Source: Buttiauxella massiliensis (lineage in GTDB: Bacteria > Pseudomonadota > Gammaproteobacteria > Enterobacterales > Enterobacteriaceae). From it: 64,000 nt of DNA. The number at the start of each line of letters is the position of its first letter. Within the stretch, counting starts at the first letter, position 1. The stretch lies in contig NZ_LR722648.1 in assembly GCF_902500225.1 (NCBI RefSeq), positions 265,676 through 329,675 of the forward strand, read 5' to 3'. The translations under genes were made by a program, and so were the position numbers. This document shows, piece by piece, positions 49,033 to 64,000 of this stretch. The notes under the pieces were generated by a model. It ran no database searches and was not told the DNA's origin. It worked only from the letters and a program-made list of their open reading frames with translations.

Positions 49033-49770
49033 ATGACACAAAATATCTACAACAACCCGGCTTTTTTTGAAGGATACGCCACGCTCGACCGCTCAATTAA
49101 AGGGTTGGATGGCGCACCTGAATGGGCAGCAATGCAAACACTGTTACCTGAATTGCAGGGCAAATCGGTGGTCGATTTAGGTTGCGGTTACGGCTGGTTT
49201 TGCCGTTACGCGCGTGAACAAGGGGCAGCAAATGTATTAGGGCTTGATGTCTCATTAAAGATGCTGGAAAAAGCGCAAGAAATGACGAGTGGCGTAGGGA
49301 TCGTTTATCGCCGTGAAGATCTCGAACAGTTGCAGCTTGAGCCACAAAGTGTCGATCTGTTTTACAGCTCACTTGCCCTGCATTATCTGGAAAATATAGA
49401 CGCGCTGTTTGCAACGCTTCATCAGGCGCTGGTGCCCGGTGGCATGCTGGTGTTTTCAGCAGAACATCCAATTTATACCGCACCAATGCAACAGGGTTGG
49501 CTGGCTGACCAGACCGGGCAAAAATCCTGGCCGGTGAACCATTATCAACAAGAGGGCGAGCGCATCAGTAACTGGTTTGCCGACGGCGTGAAGAAGCAAC
49601 ACCGCAAACTTTCAAGCTGGATAAACGCACTCATTGCCAGTGGGTTTGTCATCGAGAAACTTGATGAATGGGGCCCGAGCGCCGAGCAAATCGCGCAAAA
49701 TCCAGCGCTTGATGAAGAAAAAGAACGCCCAATGATTTTCCTGCTGGCGGCGCGTAAACCACTTATCTAA
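49033..49770 (+). CDS. Class I SAM-dependent methyltransferase
   Basis: The 245-residue protein has motif I VVDLGCGYGWF, the acidic LGLDVS after beta-2, SVDLFYSSLALHYL and the HQALVPGGMLVFSAEHP block of Methyltransf_11 enzymes. It acts on a small molecule or on an unknown substrate. ATG 49033 after AGGAG is preferred over 49015. It is 130 bp downstream of the MFS gene on the same strand; any functional link is unproven. Confidence 0.87.
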   Translation: MTQNIYNNPAFFEGYATLDRSIKGLDGAPEWAAMQTLLPELQGKSVVDLGCGYGWFCRYAREQGAANVLGLDVSLKMLEKAQEMTSGVGIVYRREDLEQLQLEPQSVDLFYSSLALHYLENIDALFATLHQALVPGGMLVFSAEHPIYTAPMQQGWLADQTGQKSWPVNHYQQEGERISNWFADGVKKQHRKLSSWINALIASGFVIEKLDEWGPSAEQIAQNPALDEEKERPMIFLLAARKPLI

Positions 49771-49876
49771 TTGCCTTCAACTATTCTCATTTTCCGCTCA
49801 AGGGGAGGTCACTCCCCCCGCGTTTTCCATCCTTGCCTATACTCTTTAAACACTAGTCATAAAATAGGAAGCATTG

Positions 49877-49960
49877 ATGAAAATTATTCTATGGGCAGTT
49901 TTGATTATCTTTATTATTGGCTTACTGGTCGTGACTGGCGTGTTTAAAATGATTTTCTGA
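49877..49960 (+). CDS. yohP: YohP, 27-residue membrane protein
   Basis: A 27-codon ORF after AGGAAGCATTG encodes a single hydrophobic helix beginning MKIILWAVLIIFIIGLLVV, nearly identical to E. coli YohP. E. coli YohP is a stress-induced inner-membrane microprotein whose post-translational insertion and mRNA localisation have been studied. In K-12 it is next to dusC; here a LysR gene and the bgl operon separate them. A palindromic hairpin follows. Confidence 0.92.
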   Translation: MKIILWAVLIIFIIGLLVVTGVFKMIF

Positions 49961-49967
49961 TATCTGC

Positions 49968-49989
49968 GGGTGCCACCATGGTGGCACCC
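49968..49989 (+). terminator. Palindromic hairpin after yohP
   Basis: GGGTGCCACC and GGTGGCACCC flank a central AT, a perfect 22-bp palindrome followed by CTTTGCTT, starting 8 bp after the yohP stop. Confidence 0.7.
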
Positions 49990-50080
49990 CTTTGCTTATC
50001 TCTTCCTTCGATTTAAATCCCCTACACTTGCGAACCCTGGTGGCGAAGCATTATTATCACTCCAATTGATTGGAGAAATA

Positions 50081-50995
50081 ATGACTATCAAAGAAAGTGA
50101 TTTTCGCAAAATTGACCTCAACCTGCTGATTGCCTTTGCGGTTTTATTTCGCGAACAAAGCGTCTCGCTGGCGGCTGATAAGCTGCACCTGGGGCAGCCT
50201 GCGGTGAGCGGCTCACTCGCTCGTCTACGGGAAATGTTTGACGACCCACTATTTATTCGTAGCGGGCATCGTATGCAGCCCACTGCACGGGCCACAGAAC
50301 TGCACACCGAGCTAATGCCATTGCTGGAGCAATTGCAGAGCGCACTGTTCCAACAGGCAGAGTTCAACCCTGCGCATGCGAAAGCAACCGTTACCATTGG
50401 CATGACCGATTGGGTAGAGATGTGGCTGATGCCGCAACTGGTTCCTGCGTTGCGCGAGCATGCCCCGGGTGTGCGCCTTAACGTGGTGGCAAGCGATCCC
50501 TTCACTGATGCGCAGCGTCTGGAAGGTGGCGAAGTGGATATGATCATCAGCGTGGCGAATCAGTCAGCGCGCTGGATGGAGCGTGAACAGTTGAGTGCAA
50601 TGGAGTTTGTCACTCTCTGGAATCCCACTCAGCTACAGCTTGAGGAACCGCTGAGCGCTGAGACATATGCCGCACAGCAACATGTTCTGGTGAGTTACCG
50701 TGAAGCCTCCAGTAGCCACATCGACACATTGTTAGCCAGGCAGGGTCTAAAACGTGAGATTAGCTACACCACGCCACATTTCTCCGCATTACCGGGTTTG
50801 TTAAGCATGATGCCTGTGCTAGCGACCGTGCCGCAGGGGCTTTGTGAGAGTTGGCAGAAAACATGGGGATTACGCAGCAGCCCAGTTCCGCTGGAGATGG
50901 CCCCGTTTGATGTGGCATTGCTATGGCATCAGCGCCATAACAGTGACGCGGCGCTGATGTGGGTTCGTGGGTTTATTAAGCGCCTGGTGGGTTAA
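50081..50995 (+). CDS. LysR-family transcriptional regulator
   Basis: The 304-residue protein has an N-terminal winged helix (IDLNLLIAFAVLFREQSVSL followed by AADKLHLGQPAVSGSLARLRE) and a C-terminal substrate-binding domain. ATG 50081 after TTGGAGAAATA is the family start; the frame is open from 49970. It is convergent with the bgl operon and does not face an obvious target, so its regulon is unknown. K-12 has no gene here. Confidence 0.9.
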   Translation: MTIKESDFRKIDLNLLIAFAVLFREQSVSLAADKLHLGQPAVSGSLARLREMFDDPLFIRSGHRMQPTARATELHTELMPLLEQLQSALFQQAEFNPAHAKATVTIGMTDWVEMWLMPQLVPALREHAPGVRLNVVASDPFTDAQRLEGGEVDMIISVANQSARWMEREQLSAMEFVTLWNPTQLQLEEPLSAETYAAQQHVLVSYREASSSHIDTLLARQGLKREISYTTPHFSALPGLLSMMPVLATVPQGLCESWQKTWGLRSSPVPLEMAPFDVALLWHQRHNSDAALMWVRGFIKRLVG

Positions 50996-51013
50996 GCTTA
51001 TTTAAAATAAAAT

Positions 51014-51052
51014 GCCATCCGCCAAATGTCGGATGGCGCAAGCTTATCCGAC
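51014..51052. repeat. REP-type repeat after bglB
   Basis: GTCGGAT-GGCGCAAGCTT-ATCCGAC (51029-51052), preceded by GCCATCC (51014-51020) that pairs with GGATGGC (51031-51037). It separates the convergent LysR and bglB genes. Confidence 0.75.
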
Positions 51053-52444
<1,392 letters not shown>

Positions 52445-52454
52445 CTACTTCTCC

Positions 52455-54329
<1,875 letters not shown>

Positions 54330-54366
54330 TCACCTTTCGGCATATGTGTCTGAGTAAAATTCAAAA

Positions 54367-54437
54367 AAAACCTGAGACCGACTTCCCGCAAGAAGAAGCC
54401 AGTGCTCAGGTTTTGCCTGCCGCAGCAGTAACAATCC
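54367..54437 (-). promoter_or_regulatory. BglG-responsive RAT and terminator in the bglG-bglF gap
   Basis: On the minus strand GGATTGTTACTGC-N4-GCAGGCAAAACCTGA (54437-54406) is the ribonucleic antiterminator target. It overlaps a terminator stem CTCAGGTTTT (54414-54405 complement) / AAAACCTGAG (54376-54367) followed by a U run. This copy corresponds to E. coli bgl t2. Confidence 0.92.
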
Positions 54438-54469
54438 GTTTTTGTTTTCGTCGGCCTTTCGGCACGCCG

Positions 54470-56670
<2,201 letters not shown>

Positions 56671-56710
56671 TTATTTCATCCATTATTTTCTACATGAATA
56701 TCATCCATTT

Positions 56711-58415
<1,705 letters not shown>

Positions 58416-58435
58416 AATAATCTATTACGCTGTCG

Positions 58436-58463
58436 ATAATAAACATCAGCAGATTTAAGGCAA
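58436..58463 (-). promoter_or_regulatory. Candidate sigma-70 promoter of the bgl operon
   Basis: On the minus strand TTGCCT (58463-58458) and TATTAT (58441-58436) are 16 bp apart, placing a start near 58429, about 14 nt before the first RAT. Confidence 0.5.
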
Positions 58464-58478
58464 TGTTTATTTAAATAG

Positions 58479-58498
58479 TATGTGACCGTTATCTAGCT
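58479..58498. promoter_or_regulatory. Candidate CRP half-site at the bgl promoter
   Basis: TGTGA (58481-58485) followed after six bases by the poorer match TCTAG is centred about 60 bp upstream of the predicted start, the class I CRP position. Catabolite control is known for E. coli bgl; this site is inference. Confidence 0.4.
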
Positions 58499-58523
58499 TT
58501 TTATCAATTAGTAGAACCTTTAA

Positions 58524-59456
58524 TTATAAGCTATTAATCGCATTACTAATGGTAGTCGACGTTTTATAGGTTCGGATTTCAGTAAATAATTCTGTTGCTT
58601 CAACATATTCTTTACGCAAATACCCCAGCCACTGCTTGATGCGCGCAACGTGATACATACCGGTATCGCCCTGCTTTTCGAGCTGGCTATATTTTTGCAG
58701 AAGTTTTACTACATCCGGCCATGGCATACGCGGCTCGTTGTATTTAATTACGCGGCTTAAGTTGGGGATATTGAGCGCGCCACGGCCGATCATCACGGCA
58801 TCACAGCCCGTTGCCGCCATGCAATCTTGCGCACTTTGCCAGTCCCAGATTTCACCGTTGGCAATCACCGGGATCGATAACCGTTTGCGGATTTCGCCAA
58901 TCGCCGACCAGTTAATACGTTCGGCTTTGTAGCCATCTTCTTTGGTACGCCCGTGAACGACAAGTTCAGTGGCGCCTGCCTGCTGCACCGCATCGGCAAT
59001 TTCAAACTGCCGCGCATCGCTGTCCCACCCGAGTCGAATTTTAACGGTTACGGGTAAGTGCGCAGGCACGGCCTCACGCATCGCTTTCGCACCACGGTAA
59101 ATCAGATCGGGGTCTTTGAGCAGTGTGGCACCGCCGCCGCTACCATTCACAAGTTTGGACGGGCAGCCGCAGTTTAGATCAACACCCCAGGAACCTAGCT
59201 CCACCGCACGCGCAGCGTTTTCAGCCAGCCATTGTGGATGTTGCCCCAGGAGTTGAATACGGACTAACGTACCGGACGATGTACGGCTCGCCTGATGAAG
59301 TTCCGGGCAAAGTTTATGGAAGGATTTTGCCGGCAAAAGCTGGTCGACCACACGCAAGAACTCGGTGATACACAAGTCGTAGTCATTGACCTCTGTCAGC
59401 AGTTCACGAACCAACGAGTCGAGAACCCCTTCCATCGGCGCGAGCAGTACACGCAT
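58524..59456 (-). CDS. dusC: DusC, tRNA-dihydrouridine(16) synthase
   Basis: The 310-residue flavoenzyme has a TIM-barrel FMN domain ([35 protein letters not shown] with the catalytic Cys) and a C-terminal helical tRNA-binding domain. It matches E. coli DusC (315 aa), which reduces U16 of tRNA. It ends the block whose K-12 counterpart runs from mlrA to dusC. Confidence 0.95.
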   Translation of the reverse strand: MRVLLAPMEGVLDSLVRELLTEVNDYDLCITEFLRVVDQLLPAKSFHKLCPELHQASRTSSGTLVRIQLLGQHPQWLAENAARAVELGSWGVDLNCGCPSKLVNGSGGGATLLKDPDLIYRGAKAMREAVPAHLPVTVKIRLGWDSDARQFEIADAVQQAGATELVVHGRTKEDGYKAERINWSAIGEIRKRLSIPVIANGEIWDWQSAQDCMAATGCDAVMIGRGALNIPNLSRVIKYNEPRMPWPDVVKLLQKYSQLEKQGDTGMYHVARIKQWLGYLRKEYVEATELFTEIRTYKTSTTISNAINSL

Positions 59457-59470
59457 AGCGTTTTTCCGGT

Positions 59471-59499
59471 AAAAAAAGAGGCGCTATGTTAGCGCCTCT
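59471..59499 (-). terminator. Terminator after rhlE
   Basis: AGAGGCGCTA and TAGCGCCTCT (59477-59486 and 59490-59499) form a perfect 10-bp stem; the minus strand continues with a run of T. It separates rhlE from dusC. Confidence 0.9.
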
Positions 59500-59524
59500 G
59501 TATGAGTTGGCAAAGCCTAATTAA

Positions 59525-60892
59525 TTATGCGGATGCAGGCTTACGAGCTGGACGGCGACGGCCGTTTGCACCAGCAGGTTTAGCGGCACCATCACCCTGT
59601 GCGCGTGATGGGCGACGTGGTGCGCTGCTGCGATCTGATGATGCGCCGCCATTGCCGCCACGACGTTGACCCTGGCCTTGACCACCGCCATTGCCACGAC
59701 CGCCGCCACGTTGCTGCTGGCGACCGTTAACGATAGGCTCAGCTGGAATGGACGGATCTACTTCATAGCCTGGCAGTGCCATACGAGGAACTTCACGCTT
59801 AAGGACACGTTCGATGTCGCGCAGCAATTTGTGTTCATCAACACACACCAGAGACAGCGCTTCACCGGTTGCTGCCGCACGGCCAGTACGGCCAATACGG
59901 TGCACGTAATCTTCCGGTACGTTTGGCAGTTCGTAGTTCACAACATGTGGCAGTTCTTCGATATCAAGACCACGCGCGGCGATGTCCGTTGCCACCAGCA
60001 CACGAATGCCACCGTTTTTGAAGTCAGCCAATGCACGAGTACGCGCGCCCTGGCTCTTATTACCGTGAATAGCCGCAGCGGTAATACCGTCTTTGCCCAG
60101 CTGTTCTGCCAGGTGGTTTGCGCCATGTTTGGTACGGGTAAACACCAGCACTTGCTGCCAGTTACCTTCACCAATCATCTGAGACAGCAGTTCTCTTTTA
60201 CGTTTCTTATCAACGAAATGAACGTGTTGAGTCACTTGCTCGGATGCGGTGTTACGACGCGCAACGGACACTTCTTCTGGATTATGCAGCAGCTTTTCAG
60301 CAAGGCCCTTAATCTCATCAGAGAAGGTTGCAGAGAACAGCAAGTTCTGGCGACGCGCAGGCAATTTAGCCAGCACACGACGGATATCGTGGATAAAGCC
60401 CATGTCCAGCATGCGGTCAGCTTCATCCAGCACCAGGATTTCTACCTGGTCGAGTTTCACAGCGTTCTGGTGTTCCAGATCTAACAGACGGCCAGGTGTT
60501 GCCACCAGTACATCTACACCGCTGCGCAGTTTCATCATCTGCGGGTTAATGCTCACGCCGCCGAAAACCACCAGCGAACGGATATCTAAATACTTGCTGT
60601 AGTCACTCACGTTTTCGCCAATCTGAGCGGCAAGCTCACGGGTTGGCGTCAGGATGAGCGCACGAACCGGACGACGACCTTTGGCATGCGGCTGATTGTC
60701 GACCAGGCGCTGCAACAGCGGCAAGGTAAAGCCAGCTGTTTTACCGGTGCCGGTTTGGGCACTGGCCATCAGGTCACGACCTGCTAAGACGACCGGGATC
60801 GCCTGGCGTTGAATAGGGGTAGGCTCACGATAGCCCTGCTCTTCCACTGCACGCAGAATATCGGCGTTCAGGCCGAGAGAATCAAAAGACAT
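59525..60892 (-). CDS. rhlE: RhlE, DEAD-box RNA helicase
   Basis: The 455-residue helicase has Walker [13 protein letters not shown] ([13 protein letters not shown]), [21 protein letters not shown] and HRIGRTGR motifs. A Gly/Arg/Gln-rich unstructured tail (about residues 385-455) binds RNA. It matches E. coli RhlE, which acts in ribosome maturation and RNA decay. The start is divergent from cecR across 252 bp containing the CecR palindrome. Confidence 0.95.
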   Translation of the reverse strand: MSFDSLGLNADILRAVEEQGYREPTPIQRQAIPVVLAGRDLMASAQTGTGKTAGFTLPLLQRLVDNQPHAKGRRPVRALILTPTRELAAQIGENVSDYSKYLDIRSLVVFGGVSINPQMMKLRSGVDVLVATPGRLLDLEHQNAVKLDQVEILVLDEADRMLDMGFIHDIRRVLAKLPARRQNLLFSATFSDEIKGLAEKLLHNPEEVSVARRNTASEQVTQHVHFVDKKRKRELLSQMIGEGNWQQVLVFTRTKHGANHLAEQLGKDGITAAAIHGNKSQGARTRALADFKNGGIRVLVATDIAARGLDIEELPHVVNYELPNVPEDYVHRIGRTGRAAATGEALSLVCVDEHKLLRDIERVLKREVPRMALPGYEVDPSIPAEPIVNGRQQQRGGGRGNGGGQGQGQRRGGNGGASSDRSSAPRRPSRAQGDGAAKPAGANGRRRPARKPASA

Positions 60893-61107
60893 TTGGAACT
60901 CCAGAATCGCCCTGACCGCGAGGTGCGGTGTAGTTTCCAGGGGTTCATATGACGCCAGTCATTCTGGCGCGAGAGAGGGGCACAAACCACGGTGCCGTAA
61001 GCCGCGCAGTGTAACAGGTTTTGTGACTTTGCGCACAAATTCTATTTTTCGACACATTCACAAGATAATTGTTGGGAACTGGACACTTGGGTATCACGCG
61101 CCTACTC

Positions 61108-61127
61108 TTAATCAATCGATTGATTAA
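61108..61127. promoter_or_regulatory. 20-bp palindromic CecR operator
   Basis: TTAATCAATCGATTGATTAA is a perfect palindrome 17 bp upstream of the cecR start, in the region divergent from rhlE. E. coli CecR is known to regulate both its own operon and rhlE. Confidence 0.8.
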
Positions 61128-61144
61128 CTTATTAAGAGGTCGGT

Positions 61145-61840
61145 ATGAATGCAACACCGACGCCTGCAACTTCCCGCGGCGAGCACGCAAAAAATACGCT
61201 GATTGCTTCCGCTATCGCCCAGTTTGGTGAGTATGGTCTACACGCCACCACTCGCGATATTGCCGCGCTTGCCGGGCAAAACATTGCCGCCATCACCTAC
61301 TATTTTGGTTCAAAAGAAGAGCTGTATATGGCATCCGCGCAATGGATAGCCGACTTTATCACGCAAAATTTCAAGCCTCATGTCGAACGCGCCGAGGCGA
61401 TCCTTGGCCAGCCACAGCCCGATAAATCACAAATTCGCGAGCTCATTCATACCGCTTGTGAACATATGATTGTCCTGCTGACCGCCGATGAAACGCTAAA
61501 CCTCAGCAAGTTTATTTCCCGCGAACAGCTCTCGCCGACTCCCGCTTATCAACTGATTCACGACCAAGTGATTGCACCAATGCATACGCATCTGACATGC
61601 CTGGTCGGGCGATATACCGGGCGCCACCCGGATGATACCGAAACAATTCTCCATACCCATGCGCTGCTCGGACAGATACTGGCTTTTCGACTTGGGCGAG
61701 AAACCATTCTGCTGCGCGCCGGGTGGCCGACGTTTGACAAAGAGAACGTGAAACAAATCAGCGATGTGGTACGCAGCCATATCGATTTCATTTTGCAGGG
61801 GTTATCAACGGAACGAGGAAATGCCAGCAATGAAAAGTAA
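61145..61840 (+). CDS. cecR: CecR (YbiH), TetR-family regulator
   Basis: The 231-residue TetR protein has the HTH ([28 protein letters not shown]) and a DUF1956-type C-terminal domain, matching E. coli CecR. It controls ybhGFSR and rhlE and affects sensitivity to cefoperazone and chloramphenicol in E. coli. The start follows AAGAGGTCGGT. Its last 11 bases overlap the ybhG start. Confidence 0.94.
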   Translation: MNATPTPATSRGEHAKNTLIASAIAQFGEYGLHATTRDIAALAGQNIAAITYYFGSKEELYMASAQWIADFITQNFKPHVERAEAILGQPQPDKSQIRELIHTACEHMIVLLTADETLNLSKFISREQLSPTPAYQLIHDQVIAPMHTHLTCLVGRYTGRHPDDTETILHTHALLGQILAFRLGRETILLRAGWPTFDKENVKQISDVVRSHIDFILQGLSTERGNASNEK

Positions 61841-62828
61841 AATGCCAATAATTATTGTGGCGCTGGTGGCGCTTATCGCGGCGGGACTTGGCGGTTGGTA
61901 CTGGTACAAAAGCCAGCAAGACCAAGGCCTGACACTGTATGGAAACGTGGATATTCGCACCGTTAATTTGAGCTTCCGCGTTGGCGGGCGTCTTGCGGCG
62001 TTACAGGTTGACGAAGGTGATGCAATCAAAGCCGGGGAAACGCTGGGCGAGTTGGATCAAGGGCCGTATCAAAACTCATTGCTGCAAGCGCAGGCGAATG
62101 TCGCAGCAGCGCAGGCAAAATTTGATTTGATCATCGCCGGTTACCGTGACGAAGAAATAGCTCAGGCAGCAGCGCAGGTAAACCAGGCACAGGCCGCTTT
62201 TGATTACGCGCAAAACTTTTATCAGCGCCAGCAGGGTTTGTGGGCACGCCGGGTTATTTCTGCCAACGACCTGGAAAATGCCCGCTCATCGAGCGACCAG
62301 GCAAAAGCGACGCTGAAAGCCGCGCGCGATAAGTTAAGCCAGTATCGCACCGGTAACCGCCCGCAGGAAATTGCCCAGGCACAAGCCAGCCTGCAACAGG
62401 CAAAAGCGCAGCTTGCACAGGCGCAATTGGATCTACAAGACACCACGCTGATCGCACCATCTGACGGCACGCTGCTGACCCGCGCGGTTGAACCAGGCAC
62501 CATGTTGAACGCCGGAAGCACCGTGTTAACCCTCTCCCTCACCCGCCCGGTTTGGGTGCGTGCTTATGTGAACGAAGTAAGCCTGAATCAAGCAAAACCA
62601 GGCACAGAACTGCTGGTTTATACCGATGGACGCCCGGATAAGCCGTATCACGGCAAGATTGGCTTTGTCTCCCCAACCGCTGAATTCACTCCGAAAACTG
62701 TCGAAACACCTGATTTACGCACCGACCTGGTTTATCGCCTGCGAATTATCGTCACCGATGCCGACGACGCGCTGCGCCAGGGAATGCCTGTCACCGTGAA
62801 ATTCAATGACGAGAAAGCGCATGAGTAG
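61830..62828 (+). CDS. ybhG: YbhG, periplasmic membrane-fusion (HlyD) protein
   Basis: The 332-residue protein has one N-terminal membrane anchor, a biotinyl-lipoyl half ([21 protein letters not shown]), a long alpha-helical hairpin rich in Gln/Ala (about 85-210) and a beta-barrel domain. It equals E. coli YbhG in length. It links the YbhFSR ABC transporter to an outer-membrane factor. ATG 61830 gives the family length; ATG 61821 is an alternative with a closer ribosome site. Confidence 0.94.
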   Translation: MKSKMPIIIVALVALIAAGLGGWYWYKSQQDQGLTLYGNVDIRTVNLSFRVGGRLAALQVDEGDAIKAGETLGELDQGPYQNSLLQAQANVAAAQAKFDLIIAGYRDEEIAQAAAQVNQAQAAFDYAQNFYQRQQGLWARRVISANDLENARSSSDQAKATLKAARDKLSQYRTGNRPQEIAQAQASLQQAKAQLAQAQLDLQDTTLIAPSDGTLLTRAVEPGTMLNAGSTVLTLSLTRPVWVRAYVNEVSLNQAKPGTELLVYTDGRPDKPYHGKIGFVSPTAEFTPKTVETPDLRTDLVYRLRIIVTDADDALRQGMPVTVKFNDEKAHE

Positions 62829-64000
62829 CCAGGACGGTATCATTCGCCTGCAAGGGATAATGAAGCAGTTCCCCGGCCAGGAAAAACCTGCTGTGGCACG
62901 CCTTGAGTGCGAGATTCATACCGGTTCAGTGACAGGTCTGGTCGGCCCGGATGGCGCGGGGAAAACCACGCTGATGCGCATGCTGGCGGGGCTGTTAAAA
63001 CCAAGCGAAGGGAGTGCCAGCGTAATCGGGCTCGATCCCATAGAAGATGACCGCGCGTTACATGCGGTTCTGGGATACATGCCGCAAAAGTTTGGCCTGT
63101 ACGAAGATTTAACCGTGATGGAAAACCTGACGCTGTACGCCGACTTACGTGGCGTAACCGGGGAGGAACGCGAAAAAACATTTAAGCGGCTGCTGGAATT
63201 TACTGCCCTTGGCCCTTTTACCACGCGGCTTGCCGGGAAGCTCTCCGGCGGGATGAAGCAAAAGCTCGGCCTCGCCTGCACACTTGTCGGACAGCCAAAA
63301 GTGCTATTGCTTGATGAACCCGGCGTTGGCGTCGACCCGATTTCGCGTCGTGAATTATGGCAAATGGTGCATGAACTGGCAGGCGACGGCATGCTGATTC
63401 TTTGGAGTACCTCATACCTCGACGAAGCCGAACAGTGCCGCGACGTGCTACTGATGAACGAAGGCGAGCTGTTGTATCACGGTGCCCCTAAAGAACTGAC
63501 GCAGCAAATGGCTGGACGCTCACTACTTGTAACTCATAGTGATGAGAACAACCGCAAGTTGCTGCAACGCGCGCTGAAATTGCCGCAGGTCAGCGATGGC
63601 GTGATTCAGGGCCGTTCGGTGCGTCTGATACTCGCCAAAGACACCTCCGTTGAAGAACTCACCCAGGCGCTGAATGTGCCGCCAGAAAATATCTCACAAA
63701 CCGAACCACGCTTTGAAGATGCGTTTATCGACCTGCTAGGCGGCGCGGCAACCCAGGAATCTCCGCTGGGGAAAATTCTGCATACAGTGGAAGGAAAGCC
63801 TGGGGAAACCGTTATCAAAGCCGAATCGCTCACCAAAAAATTCGGTGATTTTGCTGCCACGGATAACGTTGATTTTACCGTTCAGCGAGGGGATATTTTT
63901 GGTCTGTTAGGGCCAAACGGTGCCGGGAAATCCACCACTTTTAAAATGATGTGCGGCCTGCTGGTGCCAACGTCTGGCAAAGCGCTGGTGCTGGATATGG
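62821..64000 (+). CDS. ybhF: YbhF, tandem-ABC ATPase (partial, runs off window)
   Basis: The first 393 codons are present. The ATG at 62821 overlaps the ybhG stop by 8 nt. The first ABC domain has Walker [10 protein letters not shown] (about 41-49), signature LSGGMKQK and Walker [14 protein letters not shown]; a second Walker A (GPNGAGKST) lies near residue 365. E. coli YbhF has 578 residues. Together with YbhG and, beyond the window, YbhS and YbhR it forms a drug or cation efflux ABC exporter. Confidence 0.94.
   Translation, partial: MSSQDGIIRLQGIMKQFPGQEKPAVARLECEIHTGSVTGLVGPDGAGKTTLMRMLAGLLKPSEGSASVIGLDPIEDDRALHAVLGYMPQKFGLYEDLTVMENLTLYADLRGVTGEEREKTFKRLLEFTALGPFTTRLAGKLSGGMKQKLGLACTLVGQPKVLLLDEPGVGVDPISRRELWQMVHELAGDGMLILWSTSYLDEAEQCRDVLLMNEGELLYHGAPKELTQQMAGRSLLVTHSDENNRKLLQRALKLPQVSDGVIQGRSVRLILAKDTSVEELTQALNVPPENISQTEPRFEDAFIDLLGGAATQESPLGKILHTVEGKPGETVIKAESLTKKFGDFAATDNVDFTVQRGDIFGLLGPNGAGKSTTFKMMCGLLVPTSGKALVLDM

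Noticed and set aside
59666-60484. 272-codon open frame on the plus strand
   Set aside because: Entirely antisense to the conserved rhlE coding region, with no domain or ribosome site; typical shadow frame.

Overview
This 64 kb window is chromosomal DNA from a member of the Enterobacteriaceae. Most genes match Escherichia coli K-12 genes in length, motifs and often order (ybjL, rcdA, ybjJ, ybjI, ybiR, mntR, mntS, opgE, ompX, rhtA, dps, glnHPQ, ybiO, rlmF, dinG, rhlE, cecR, ybhG, ybhF), but insertions and rearrangements rule out Escherichia itself. A Buttiauxella/Kluyvera/Lelliottia-like genus is plausible; I cannot name one. Two ERIC elements and several REP-type hairpins also fit Enterobacteriaceae. 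I saw no rRNA, tRNA, CRISPR array, insertion sequence, phage or plasmid functions.

Region 1 (1-18.1 kb) follows the reversed K-12 order b0847 to b0807. It runs from ybjL through rcdA, ybjJ and ybjI to the manganese genes (ybiR-mntR and the short ORF mntS with a MntR-type operator), then opgE, ompX, rhtA, dps, the glutamine importer glnHPQ, ybiO and rlmF. An extra SDR-fold gene lacking the usual catalytic residues sits between ybjL and rcdA. K-12 genes between ybjI and ybiR are absent here.

Region 2 (18.1-26.4 kb) holds a flavin-reductase-like gene, two small secreted DUF1471 paralogues (mcbA and ybiJ) on either side of a complete TRAP transporter, then ybiB and the LexA-regulated helicase gene dinG.

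Region 3 (26.5-59.5 kb) is a large block that in K-12 lies elsewhere (mlrA to dusC, about 47.8 min), preceded by roxA, which in K-12 is at about 25 min. It contains mlrA, yohO, the osmoprotectant-type importer osmF-yehYXW, bglX, dld, a GNAT gene, pbpG, yohC, an MFS gene, a second TRAP transporter, yohD, yohF, mdtQ, an HxlR/MFS pair, a methyltransferase, the 27-residue gene yohP, a LysR gene, a complete beta-glucoside (bgl) operon and dusC. The bgl operon has the order porin, secreted esterase, antiterminator, PTS permease, phospho-beta-glucosidase, with three near-identical antiterminator-binding RNA targets paired with terminators.

Region 4 (59.5-64 kb) returns to the K-12 b0797-b0794 order: rhlE, a 20-bp palindromic operator, cecR, ybhG and the first two thirds of ybhF, which runs off the window.

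No wholly new system stands out. The most unusual items are the triple-antiterminated bgl operon, the SDR without its catalytic tetrad, the large block transposition, the TRAP cassette between DUF1471 paralogues, and a near-consensus CRP site upstream of ybiJ.
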